This document shows, in pieces, positions 1-7,232 of a DNA stretch of 36,613 nt. Where the stretch lies: positions 1 through 36,613 of the forward strand of contig CALVFH010000012.1 in assembly GCA_944326775.1 (NCBI GenBank), written 5' to 3'. Within the stretch, counting starts at the first letter, position 1; the number at the start of each line of letters is the position of its first letter. A program made the translations under genes and the position numbers. The DNA is from an uncultured Parabacteroides sp. (lineage in GTDB: Bacteria; Bacteroidota; Bacteroidia; Bacteroidales; Tannerellaceae). The notes beneath the pieces are model-generated. The model was not told where the DNA came from. It made no database searches and saw only the letters and a list, made by a program, of their open reading frames with translations.

Positions 1-80
1 TAGGAATAATATCCGTAAATGCTTAACATTAAAATGTTGATTCCGCCATTACCGGGAACACTTTCCCTTGGGGATTCGAT

Positions 81-89
81 GCAAAGGTA
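81..89 (-). promoter_or_regulatory. Bacteroidetes -7 promoter element, leftward
   Basis: The minus strand reads TACCTTTGC, matching the TAnnTTTG element. Its gene would start left of the window. No clear -33 TTTG partner was identified. Confidence 0.4.
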
Positions 90-265
90 ACGACGATTTG
101 CGAAACTGCAAGGAAAAACCTGGAATTTTTTCCATTCCTATGGGTTTTATCAACGAAAACATAGGTTTTTAAGGACGAAAACGGGGGTTTACGCTTCCTA
201 AACCATATCGTTCCAAAAAGTATGGCATCTTTTTTCCGATTCATGCCATCCTTTTTCCAAATTCA

Positions 266-293
266 TGCCGTCCTTTTTCCGGAAAGGATGGCA
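266..293. repeat. Hairpin closing a short direct-repeat cluster
   Basis: TGCCGTCCTTT (266-276) pairs with AAAGGATGGCA (283-293) over 11 positions with one G-T wobble and a 6-nt loop. The left arm is the third copy of a unit that also starts near 222 and 243. It lies downstream of the ATPase gene on the minus strand, but no T-run follows it in that direction, so a terminator role is uncertain. Confidence 0.45.
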
Positions 294-355
294 GCAGTTT
301 TTAAACGGTATTTAAAAGGCGTTTAAAATGGGCGGTTAGAGCATCCCGAAAGCGT

Positions 356-1726
356 TCAGAGCAAGGGAGTCATATATAAAGGTAGATATACGATGCCGTT
401 TTCTACTTTTACATCCTTGTCATGAAGCACATAGGGAGTGGATAATTGGGCGTTGTATTTGGCGATGCATTTCTTCAATGAGTTCAGGGTGTAACGGTTT
501 CCTGATTTTACTTCTATGGGCGAAATGTTATGCCGGCTTGTAATGACCGGTTTGGAAATCAGGAAATCTATTTCCATGCGGTCTTCTGCGGATGTTTTGG
601 AGTTGCTGCTGAAGAAATACAGTTTATGTCCTGATGCGCGTAGCATTTGCGCCACAATGTTTTCCACCAGCATACCCTCATTCACTTCCAGCTTGTCGAA
701 CATCAGTTTCCGGTAAAGGTCGGCGCTGACTATGCCGCGTTCATCGAAGGCATGGCTGATCAGCAATCCGGTATCGCCCATATAGCATTTCAGCGTAGAG
801 CGTTCCTCGTTCAACCGCAGTCCGATGCTTGGTTCCGTAGAGTTATAGCAGCAATTGATGATTTTGGCATCGCTCAGCCAGAAGAACGCCTGGGAATAGT
901 CGCGCATACGGGCATCGCTGTTCAATGCCGACAGGACAAATTTCTTTTCATGCTTTTGCAGCTGCCCCGGGATTTCTTCGAAGATGGCGGCGACTTTGGT
1001 TTCCTGGTTGTCTGCATATTTGCGGATGTCGTTGCGGTAGAGTGCCAGGATGTCGCGTTTCACTTCGTCCACCTTGTTAAAGTCGCGAGTTTCCACATAT
1101 TTTGAAACCGCTTGAGGCATGCCACCGACAATCAGGTATTGACGGAAATAGTCTATTGCCCGGCGGTGGAAGGTACCCATCGGCAACCGTTTATCGAACT
1201 GCATACGGATATAGGACATCAGCATTTCGTCGCCCAGAGCCCATAAGAACTCTTCGAAATCCATGGGAAACATCTCGATAGCATGTTCTTCGGAAGGCAG
1301 CATGATGTCTTTGACATTTTTCTTGATGGAGATGAGCGAACCTGTTTCTATGAAGTCGAAGCGGCGGTCGGCCACCAGGTGCTTGATTGCCGCCCGTGCC
1401 CTGGGGCAGAATTGTACTTCGTCGAAAATAATCAGGGAGCGGGCTTCCTCGTCTTTGGTTTGCCGAGGAGTGAGCTTTCGCCTGAAGTAAAGTTCCAGGT
1501 TCATGAAAAGCATGTCAAGGTCATCCAGATAGAGGTTGAAAAAGTCTATCACTTGAGGATTTACCTTGCTGAAATCGATTAGAATGTAAGACTCGTACTC
1601 ATTGCGTGCGAAATCTTCTACGATGTAACTTTTTCCTATACGTCTGGCACCTTCTATCAGAAGAGCGGTATCCCCCTTGTGGTTCCTCTTCCATTCCAGT
1701 AACTTATCATATATTTTCCGTTTCAT
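356..1726 (-). CDS. AAA+ ATPase of the DUF4143 type
   Basis: The product has 456 residues. A Walker A motif GARRIGKS sits at residues 26-33 and a Walker B-like SLIIFDEVQFCP follows near residue 90. The C-terminal region, with an IEVKSG-type motif after a conserved EID, fits the DUF4143/nuclease-fold domain common in Bacteroidetes and archaeal ATPases of this group. The cellular role of the family is not settled. The frame is open for another 35 codons upstream, but that stretch is the 33-bp repeat array and contains the likely -7 element, so the ATG at 1726 (MKRKIYDKLL) is chosen. It lies downstream of the trpS terminator, so it is probably transcribed from its own promoter. Confidence 0.85.
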   Translation of the reverse strand: MKRKIYDKLLEWKRNHKGDTALLIEGARRIGKSYIVEDFARNEYESYILIDFSKVNPQVIDFFNLYLDDLDMLFMNLELYFRRKLTPRQTKDEEARSLIIFDEVQFCPRARAAIKHLVADRRFDFIETGSLISIKKNVKDIMLPSEEHAIEMFPMDFEEFLWALGDEMLMSYIRMQFDKRLPMGTFHRRAIDYFRQYLIVGGMPQAVSKYVETRDFNKVDEVKRDILALYRNDIRKYADNQETKVAAIFEEIPGQLQKHEKKFVLSALNSDARMRDYSQAFFWLSDAKIINCCYNSTEPSIGLRLNEERSTLKCYMGDTGLLISHAFDERGIVSADLYRKLMFDKLEVNEGMLVENIVAQMLRASGHKLYFFSSNSKTSAEDRMEIDFLISKPVITSRHNISPIEVKSGNRYTLNSLKKCIAKYNAQLSTPYVLHDKDVKVENGIVYLPLYMTPLL

Positions 1727-1729
1727 ATT

Positions 1730-1841
1730 CACGTTTTCGAGATTATCGGACCTGTGAAATTTCACGTTTTCGAGGTTATTGAACCCGCAAAATTTCACGT
1801 TTTCGAGGTTATTGGATATGCAAATATACACGTTTTCGAGG
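1730..1841. repeat. Four direct repeats at exact 33-bp pitch upstream of the ATPase gene
   Basis: The core CACGTTTTCGAG begins at 1730, 1763, 1796 and 1829, a constant 33-bp spacing. Copies 2 and 3 share the longer form CACGTTTTCGAGGTTATTG. The array ends 3 bp from the ATPase start codon, and the fourth copy overlaps the predicted promoter region. Because 33 is a multiple of three, the array is open as an 11-residue peptide repeat, but it reads better as a regulatory leader or operator array. Confidence 0.85.
1821..1828 (-). promoter_or_regulatory. Predicted -7 element for the ATPase gene
   Basis: The minus strand reads TATATTTG, matching TAnnTTTG, about 95 bp before the chosen start codon. 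No good -33 TTTG is seen. If it is used, three of the four 33-bp repeats fall in the 5' leader and the fourth sits in the promoter spacer. Confidence 0.4.
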
Positions 1842-1872
1842 AAAAGAAGCCAGTTTTTGTAATATTCTTGTT

Positions 1873-1890
1873 AGTAATAAGATTATTACT
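1873..1890. promoter_or_regulatory. 18-bp DNA dyad upstream of the ATPase promoter
   Basis: AGTAATAA and TTATTACT are perfect inverted copies separated by only 2 bp. The loop is too short for a good RNA hairpin, so a protein-binding DNA dyad is more likely. It lies between the trpS terminator and the ATPase promoter. Confidence 0.35.
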
Positions 1891-1909
1891 TATTTTGAGA
1901 CAATTAAAA

Positions 1910-1952
1910 AACCAGTCCCGCCTCTCTCCTCTGTGGAAAGGGCGGGACGGTT
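1910..1952 (-). terminator. Intrinsic terminator of trpS
   Basis: AACC-A-GTCCCGCC (1910-1922) pairs with GGCGGGACGGTT (1941-1952) with one bulged base. On the minus strand the stem is followed by a run of T (positions 1910 down to 1905). It begins about 20 bp after the trpS stop codon. Confidence 0.8.
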
Positions 1953-1972
1953 CTTTTATAGATAGGAGATAA

Positions 1973-3031
1973 TCAGATGTATCTTCTGAAGCCGATGATC
2001 TCACGCACGTCGTTGAGTGTCTTGGCGGCACTTTCGCGGGCTTTGGCAGCCCCTTCGCGGGCTACTTTGGCGAGAAGCTCTTCGTTGGCGCGGATGTCGA
2101 GGATGCGTTCGCGGATGGGAGCGCAGAAGTTGTTGATGTCTTCGGCCAGCTGCTTCTTCATGTCGCCGTAGCGGATTTCGCACGTGTTGTATTTCTCGTT
2201 GAAATAGTCGTAGGTATCTTTCGACGAGACGATTTCCATCATGGTGAAGAGGTTGGCGATGGGTTCGGGTTTCGGGCTGTTGGGCTCGGTAGGACCGGAA
2301 TCGGTAACCGCCTTCATCACTTTCTTCTTGATGGTCTTTTCGTCGTCGATCAGATAGATGGCGTTGCCCTCGCTCTTACCCATCTTGCCGGAGCCGTCCA
2401 GTCCGGGCACCTTGATGGCCTTGTGGGAATAGTAGAACGAGGCCGGTTCGGGGAAGAACTCGACGCCGTAGGTCTGGTTGAAGCGGCGGGCGAAGCGGCG
2501 GGCCATCTCCATGTTCTGCTCCTGGTCTTTGCCGACGGGCACCTTCACCGCCTTGTGGATGATGATATCGGCAGCCATCAGGGTCGGATAAGTCAGCAGG
2601 CCGGCGCTCACGCTATGCTTGTTGCCTTCGTTGAAGATTTCACGTTCCACGTCGCCGTCCGTCGTATGTACGCGGTCGATATGGAGCTGCTGGCGTGCCT
2701 TGTCTTTGAAAGACGTCGTGCGCATCAGTTCGCCGATGCCGGCATTCATATTTAAATAAAGGTAGAGTTCTACGGTTTCGGGGACGTCGCTCTGCACGTA
2801 AATCGTTGCCACTTCGGGGTCGATGCCACAGGCCAGATATTCGGAAAGGATGGTCTTCACGCTGTTCCGGATATTTTCGGGGTGGGGATGGGTCGTCAGC
2901 GAATGCCAGTCGGCAATGAAGAACAAGCAATTGTATTCATGCTGCATTTGCAAGAAGCCTTTGACGGCTCCGAAATAGTTCCCCAGATGGAGATTTCCGG
3001 TCGGACGGATGCCACTAACTACTGTTTCCAT
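1973..3031 (-). CDS. trpS: Tryptophan--tRNA ligase
   Basis: This cytoplasmic class I aminoacyl-tRNA synthetase charges tRNA-Trp. The 352-residue length fits bacterial TrpRS. The HIGH-type motif reads PTGNLHLGN at residues 10-18, and the KMSKS-type loop reads KMGKS near residue 213. The SGIRPTGNLHLGNYFGA start is characteristic of the family. It is preceded by a consensus promoter at 3096-3103, giving a leader of roughly 60 nt, and is followed by a clear terminator, so it is probably monocistronic. It is divergent from the lipoprotein gene at 3187. Confidence 0.97.
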   Translation of the reverse strand: METVVSGIRPTGNLHLGNYFGAVKGFLQMQHEYNCLFFIADWHSLTTHPHPENIRNSVKTILSEYLACGIDPEVATIYVQSDVPETVELYLYLNMNAGIGELMRTTSFKDKARQQLHIDRVHTTDGDVEREIFNEGNKHSVSAGLLTYPTLMAADIIIHKAVKVPVGKDQEQNMEMARRFARRFNQTYGVEFFPEPASFYYSHKAIKVPGLDGSGKMGKSEGNAIYLIDDEKTIKKKVMKAVTDSGPTEPNSPKPEPIANLFTMMEIVSSKDTYDYFNEKYNTCEIRYGDMKKQLAEDINNFCAPIRERILDIRANEELLAKVAREGAAKARESAAKTLNDVREIIGFRRYI

Positions 3032-3095
3032 GTCGGTTCTATATTATAAATCTTACGTTAATACACCTTGTGCCTGTTTTGTGTGCAGGCGGGGG

Positions 3096-3103
3096 CAAAG
3101 ATA
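3096..3103 (-). promoter_or_regulatory. Predicted -7 element of trpS
   Basis: The minus strand reads TATCTTTG, an exact TAnnTTTG match, 65 bp before the trpS start codon. It is divergent from the element at 3157-3164. Confidence 0.6.
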
Positions 3104-3156
3104 AGAAATAAAGTATTAAAAACGGAAAAAGGAATCGGAGCATTCCGGTAAAATCG

Positions 3157-3164
3157 TATATTTG
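3157..3164 (+). promoter_or_regulatory. Predicted -7 element of the small lipoprotein gene
   Basis: TATATTTG matches TAnnTTTG and lies 22 bp before the ATG at 3187, implying a short 5' leader. Confidence 0.55.
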
Positions 3165-3186
3165 TCCGAAACAAATTCAAATTGTC

Positions 3187-3528
3187 ATGAAAAAGTATCT
3201 TTTTATCGCCCTTACGGCGGCGTTGTTGGTTTCGTGCCAAAGTAAAGAATCGTATCTTGAAGATTTCGATGCGTTTGTTGAGAAGGTGGCTGACGAATGC
3301 GCCGATTATTCCGCGTCGGACTGGGAAAAGGCCGACAAGAAGTTTGCCCGTTTCTCCGATGAGACCTATAAGAAGTTTGCCGACGAGCTGACAGTTGAAG
3401 AGAAGATGGAAGTCGCCAAATGCCAGACCGCCTATGCCGCCCTGAAAGCCAAGGCAGGCATCAAGAACCTGGGGAAAGACATTGAAGAAGCCGCCAAGAA
3501 ACTCGACGAAGCGTTGAAGGAAGATTAA
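3187..3528 (+). CDS. Small predicted lipoprotein
   Basis: The 113-residue product begins with a lipoprotein signal peptide: a Lys-Lys n-region, a hydrophobic stretch and LLVSC, placing the lipidated Cys at residue 17. The mature part is highly charged, rich in Glu, Lys and Asp, and looks helical throughout (for example VEKVADECADYSASDWEKAD). It resembles the small uncharacterised helical lipoproteins common in Bacteroidales, possibly DUF6565-like, but that match is from memory. It has its own close promoter and is followed by the leader ORF upstream of carB. No function is proposed. Confidence 0.8.
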   Translation: MKKYLFIALTAALLVSCQSKESYLEDFDAFVEKVADECADYSASDWEKADKKFARFSDETYKKFADELTVEEKMEVAKCQTAYAALKAKAGIKNLGKDIEEAAKKLDEALKED

Positions 3529-3534
3529 GAAAGT

Positions 3535-3566
3535 TTTGCCGGTGTCGGGAAAAAGGCGTACCTTTG
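3535..3566 (+). promoter_or_regulatory. Promoter of the carB leader region
   Basis: A -33 TTTG at 3535-3538 and a -7 TACCTTTG at 3559-3566 are separated by 20 bp, close to the ideal Bacteroidetes arrangement. It starts a transcript that would cover the 38-codon ORF, the terminator at 3691-3725 and, on read-through, carB. No other consensus promoter is visible between the terminator and carB. Confidence 0.7.
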
Positions 3567-3587
3567 CCTGAAATAAGGAATAAATTC

Positions 3588-3704
3588 ATGGATAACCGCA
3601 TTTTTACGTCTGAATTACAGGAATCGGCCGTTTTCAAGTCGATGCGGGGCCGGAATTTTCATTCTTTAGAAGAATATTTTCGTAATCTCAAATGCGTTAG
3701 TTAA
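3588..3704 (+). CDS. 38-codon leader ORF upstream of carB
   Basis: An ATG at 3588 opens a 38-residue ORF starting MDNRIFTSEL and ending in NLKCVS. AAGGA lies 9 bases ahead of the start. The last codons and the TAA (3702-3704) lie inside the left arm and loop of the intrinsic terminator at 3691-3725, the arrangement expected of an attenuator leader peptide. Four arginines are present, but no run of one amino acid. No known family was recognised. It could instead be incidental to a small RNA that ends at the terminator. It is too short for most automatic annotation. Confidence 0.45.
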   Translation: MDNRIFTSELQESAVFKSMRGRNFHSLEEYFRNLKCVS

Positions 3705-3725
3705 TTTTACTAACGCATTTTTTTT
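3691..3725 (+). terminator. Intrinsic terminator between the leader ORF and carB
   Basis: AATGCGTTAGT (3691-3701) and ACTAACGCATT (3709-3719) form a perfect 11-bp stem with a 7-nt loop, followed by T to 3725. It ends 49 bp before the carB start codon. Confidence 0.9.
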
Positions 3726-3774
3726 GCTAATACATTCTATAATATTCATATCAAACAAAACAACCGATTTACTT

Positions 3775-6700
3775 ATGTCGAGAAGTGGTATTAAAAAAGT
3801 GATCGTTCTGGGCTCGGGGGCCCTGAAGATCGGACAGGCGGGCGAATTTGACTATTCAGGCTCGCAAGCGCTGAAGGCTTTGAGAGAAGAAGGCATCAGC
3901 ACGGTTCTGTTGAATCCGAACATTGCGACGATTCAAACTTCTGAAGGTGTGGCAGACAAAGTCTATTTCTTGCCAATCACCCCCTATTTTGTGGAAGAGG
4001 TGATTAAAAAGGAAAAACCGGATGGCATTCTGCTGGCTTTCGGCGGGCAAACCGCTTTGAACTGCGGTACGGCGCTCTACACCAGCGGGACGTTGGCCAA
4101 ATATGGCGTGCAGGTTTTAGGTACTTCGGTTGAAGCTATTATGTACACGGAAGACCGCGATTTGTTTGTGAAAAAGCTGACAGAGATTAACATCAAGACT
4201 CCGGTGAGCCAGGCGGTGGAGACGCTGGAAGACGCGGTGGCTGCGGCCGCCCGCATCGGCTACCCGATCATGATCCGTTCGGCCTACGCTTTGGGCGGTA
4301 TGGGTAGCGGTATCTGCCAGAACGAGGCGGAATTGCGCGAATTGGCGGAAAGTGCGTTTGCCTATGCTCCGCAAATCCTGGTGGAAGAATCGTTGAAAGG
4401 CTGGAAAGAAATTGAGTTCGAAGTGATCCGCGATAAGAACGACCATTGCTTTACGGTGGTGAGCATGGAAAACGTCGATCCGCTGGGTGTACATACGGGA
4501 GAGAGTATCGTGGTTGCTCCGACTTGCTCGCTGACGGAAAAGGAACTGGAATGGCTTCAGGACTTGTCGCGCCAGACCATCCGCCATTTGGGCATCGTAG
4601 GGGAATGCAACATCCAGTATGCCTTCAATTCGGAAACCAACGATTACCGCGTGATTGAGGTAAACGCCCGTTTGAGCCGTTCCTCTGCCCTGGCATCCAA
4701 GGCTTCCGGTTATCCGCTGGCTTTTGTGGCCGCCAAGCTGGCTTTGGGCTACGGGCTGGATGAAATCGGCGAGATGGGTACCCCCAACTCAGCTTACAAG
4801 GCTCCGGAAGTAGATTATATGATTGTAAAGATCCCGCGTTGGGACTTGTCGAAATTTGTCGGCGTCGATCGCAAGATCGGTTCGAGCATGAAGTCTGTCG
4901 GTGAAATCATGTCAATCGGCAAGTGCTTCGAGGAAATCATGCAGAAAGGTTTGCGTATGATCGGGCAGGGCATGCACGGCTTCGTAGGCAACAACGACTT
5001 GGTGTTCGACGATCTCGACAACGAACTGGCGAACCCCACCGACCTGCGTATTTTCGCGATTGCCCAGGCTCTGGAAAAGGGCTATTCCGTAGAACGTATT
5101 TATGAACTGACCAAGATCAACCCGTGGTTCATCGGCAAACTGAAGAACATTGTCGATTATACCCAGGTGTTGAAGCAATACCATAAGATAGAAGACCTGC
5201 CCACCGACGTCCTCCGCGAGGCCAAGCGTTTGGGCTTTTCCGACTTCCAGATTGCCCGTTATGTGGAGAATCCTTCCGGGAAGATGGAGGCGGAAAACCT
5301 GCGGGTGCGCAGCCTTCGCAAGAAGTTGGGCGTTCTGCCGAGCGTGAAACGAATCAACACCGTGGCTTCGGAACATCCGGAACTGACCAACTACCTCTAC
5401 CTGACTTACGATGGCAGCGACCACGATATTCCGTATTACCCCAGCGACAAGAATGTGGTTATCCTGGGTTCGGGTGCTTACCGCATCGGTTCGTCGGTGG
5501 AATTCGACTGGTGTTCGGTCAATACGGCGCAGACCGCCCGCAAGTTGGGCTATAAGTCCATCATGATCAACTACAACCCGGAAACGGTATCGACTGATTA
5601 TGACATGTGCGACCGCCTCTACTTCGACGAGCTTTCCTTCGAACGTGTGCTCGACATCATCGACCTGGAAATGCCGAAGGGCGTTGTCGTTTCGGTGGGC
5701 GGACAGATTCCGAACAACCTCGCGATGAAGCTCCACCGCCAGCAGGTGCCTATCCTCGGTACCTCGCCGCTCTCCATCGACCGCGCGGAAAACCGTCATA
5801 AGTTCTCGGCCATGCTCGACTCGCTGGGCATCGACCAGCCGCGTTGGGCCGAACTCACCAGCATGGACGAAATCGATGCGTTCATCGCCGAGGTGGGCTT
5901 TCCGATCCTGATCCGTCCGTCGTACGTGCTTTCAGGGGCAGCGATGAATGTCTGCCACACGAAAGAGCAGATGATCGAGTTCCTCGGTCTGGCTGCCAAG
6001 GTGTCGAAAGACTTCCCGGTCGTGGTTTCCGAATTCCTGCAGGGCGCGAAGGAAATCGAGTTCGACGCCGTAGCCAAGAATGGCGAAGTCGTGGAATATG
6101 CGATTTCCGAACATGTGGAATTTGCCGGCGTCCACTCGGGTGATGCCACGCTGGTCTTCCCGGCTCAGAAGATTTATTTCGAGACGGCCCGCCGCATCAA
6201 GAAAGTGGCCAAGCAGATTGCCAAGGAACTGAACATCAGCGGTCCGTTCAACATCCAGTTCTTGGCGAAGAACAACTATGTGAAGGTTATCGAATGTAAC
6301 CTCCGCGCGTCGCGCAGCTTCCCGTTCGTTTCCAAGGTCTTGAAACGCAACTTCATCGAAACTGCAACCCGCATCATGCTGGGTGCCGAATATACGAAGC
6401 CGGACAAGAGCGCGTTCGATATCGACTGGATTGGCGTGAAGGCTTCCCAGTTCTCGTTTGCCCGTCTGCACAATGCCGACCCGGTATTGGGTGTGGATAT
6501 GAGCTCGACCGGAGAGGTTGGCTGCCTGGGCGACGATTTCAACGAAGCGCTGCTCTCGGCCATGATTGCGGTAGGCAACACGGTGCCGAAGAAGAACGTT
6601 CTGGTTTCCTCGGGGGCTGCCAAGAGCAAGGTAGATTTGCTGGAACCCTGCCGCGAACTCCAGAGCAAGGGCTATACGATCTATGCTACCCACGGGACGG

Positions 6701-6993
6701 CGAAATTCCTCAACGAAAACGGGGTGAACGCCATTACGGCCTGCTGGCCCGACGAAGAGGGCGATTTGAGAATCATGGATCTGATTTCCCAGCACGTGAT
6801 TGAACTGGTGGTGAATATCCCGAAAGACCATAGCAAGCGCGAGCTGACCAACGGCTACCGTATCCGCCGTGCGGCTATCGATCATAATATTCCCTTGATT
6901 ACCAATGCCCGACTGGCCAGTGCCTTCATCAATGCCTTCTGCACGATGCGTATGGAAGACATCCAGATCAAGAGCTGGCAGGAGTATAAATAA
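3775..6993 (+). CDS. carB: Carbamoyl-phosphate synthase large subunit
   Basis: CarB makes carbamoyl phosphate from bicarbonate, ammonia (channelled from CarA) and two ATP, feeding arginine and pyrimidine synthesis. The 1072-residue product has the full architecture: two homologous halves, each with a pre-ATP-grasp fold and ATP-grasp domain (near 130-330 and 680-870; note VLGSGALKIGQAGEFDYSG and VILGSGAYRIGSSVEFDW), and a C-terminal MGS-like allosteric domain from about 940. The frame is open 17 codons further upstream from a TTG, but that part overlaps the terminator, so the ATG at 3775 (MSRSGIKKV) is used. carA is not adjacent. The 5' region suggests control by transcription attenuation (inference). 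Confidence 0.96.
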   Translation: MSRSGIKKVIVLGSGALKIGQAGEFDYSGSQALKALREEGISTVLLNPNIATIQTSEGVADKVYFLPITPYFVEEVIKKEKPDGILLAFGGQTALNCGTALYTSGTLAKYGVQVLGTSVEAIMYTEDRDLFVKKLTEINIKTPVSQAVETLEDAVAAAARIGYPIMIRSAYALGGMGSGICQNEAELRELAESAFAYAPQILVEESLKGWKEIEFEVIRDKNDHCFTVVSMENVDPLGVHTGESIVVAPTCSLTEKELEWLQDLSRQTIRHLGIVGECNIQYAFNSETNDYRVIEVNARLSRSSALASKASGYPLAFVAAKLALGYGLDEIGEMGTPNSAYKAPEVDYMIVKIPRWDLSKFVGVDRKIGSSMKSVGEIMSIGKCFEEIMQKGLRMIGQGMHGFVGNNDLVFDDLDNELANPTDLRIFAIAQALEKGYSVERIYELTKINPWFIGKLKNIVDYTQVLKQYHKIEDLPTDVLREAKRLGFSDFQIARYVENPSGKMEAENLRVRSLRKKLGVLPSVKRINTVASEHPELTNYLYLTYDGSDHDIPYYPSDKNVVILGSGAYRIGSSVEFDWCSVNTAQTARKLGYKSIMINYNPETVSTDYDMCDRLYFDELSFERVLDIIDLEMPKGVVVSVGGQIPNNLAMKLHRQQVPILGTSPLSIDRAENRHKFSAMLDSLGIDQPRWAELTSMDEIDAFIAEVGFPILIRPSYVLSGAAMNVCHTKEQMIEFLGLAAKVSKDFPVVVSEFLQGAKEIEFDAVAKNGEVVEYAISEHVEFAGVHSGDATLVFPAQKIYFETARRIKKVAKQIAKELNISGPFNIQFLAKNNYVKVIECNLRASRSFPFVSKVLKRNFIETATRIMLGAEYTKPDKSAFDIDWIGVKASQFSFARLHNADPVLGVDMSSTGEVGCLGDDFNEALLSAMIAVGNTVPKKNVLVSSGAAKSKVDLLEPCRELQSKGYTIYATHGTAKFLNENGVNAITACWPDEEGDLRIMDLISQHVIELVVNIPKDHSKRELTNGYRIRRAAIDHNIPLITNARLASAFINAFCTMRMEDIQIKSWQEYK

Positions 6994-7011
6994 GGGGAAA
7001 GAACCGGCTTG

Positions 7012-7176
7012 ATTTTCGTGGCAGTGGCAGTAACGCTCGTTACTCCGTGACCGTAACGCTCGTTACTCCGTGACCGTAACACTCGTTACTCTGCGACCGT
7101 AACGCTCGTTACTCCGCGGCAGCAACGCTCGTTACTCAATGACCGTAACGCCCGTGTGGCACACTGCCACGAAGAT
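7012..7176. repeat. Six-copy 23-bp palindromic tandem array inside a 15-bp inverted repeat
   Basis: The unit GTAACGCTCGTTAC is a dyad (GTAACG-CT-CGTTAC). Copies start at 7030, 7053, 7076, 7099, 7122 and 7145, an exact 23-bp pitch; the last is degenerate. Linkers resemble TCCGTGACC. The array is enclosed by ATTTTCGTGGCAGTG (7012-7026) and CACTGCCACGAAGAT (7162-7176), which pair over 15 positions with one wobble. It begins about 18 bp after the carB stop and ends 26 bp before the -7 element of the next gene. The 23-bp pitch changes reading frame, so it is not coding. Confidence 0.9.
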
Positions 7177-7202
7177 TTTCCGGTTGGAGTTAAAAATGTT
7201 TT

Positions 7203-7210
7203 TATATTTG
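7203..7210 (+). promoter_or_regulatory. Predicted -7 element of the regulator gene
   Basis: TATATTTG matches TAnnTTTG, 22 bp before the ATG at 7233, with only a weak TTGG upstream at 7184-7187. The dyad array lies immediately upstream. Confidence 0.55.
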
Positions 7211-7232
7211 CAGGAAGAATTCAGGACAGAAT

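Larger units (their letters stand above)
1..355. other. Non-coding window edge with short repeats and a leftward promoter
   Basis: No convincing gene lies in these 355 bases. A leftward promoter-like TACCTTTGC is read on the minus strand at 81-89 and presumably serves a gene beyond the left edge. Three near-copies of ATGCCATCCTTTTTCC start at 222, 243 and 265, and an inverted copy makes a hairpin at 266-293. Three TTTAAAA-type units at an 11-bp pitch occupy 299-331. A 71-codon minus ORF across 29-244 runs through the promoter and is not believed. Confidence 0.6.

Noticed and set aside
29-244. 71-codon minus-strand ORF
   Set aside because: It crosses a promoter element and short repeats and has no recognisable domain.
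1727-1831. 35-residue N-terminal extension of the ATPase
   Set aside because: It is the 33-bp repeat array read in frame from a GTG that overlaps the predicted -7 element. The ATG at 1726 gives a normal ATPase start.
3724-3774. 17-codon upstream extension of carB from a TTG
   Set aside because: It begins within the T-run of the terminator and lacks similarity to CarB N-termini.
4912-6885. Long antisense ORFs within carB (4912-5799 and 5932-6885)
   Set aside because: They are shadows of the carB frame in a codon-biased gene, with no start context and no domain.
7030-7158. CRISPR array
   Set aside because: The 23-bp units are contiguous with near-identical linkers, there are no unique spacers and no cas genes. 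The same applies to the 42-bp array.
7012-7176. MITE or insertion element with terminal inverted repeats
   Set aside because: No flanking target-site duplication is visible, and the interior is a simple tandem repeat. Other genomic copies would reopen the question.
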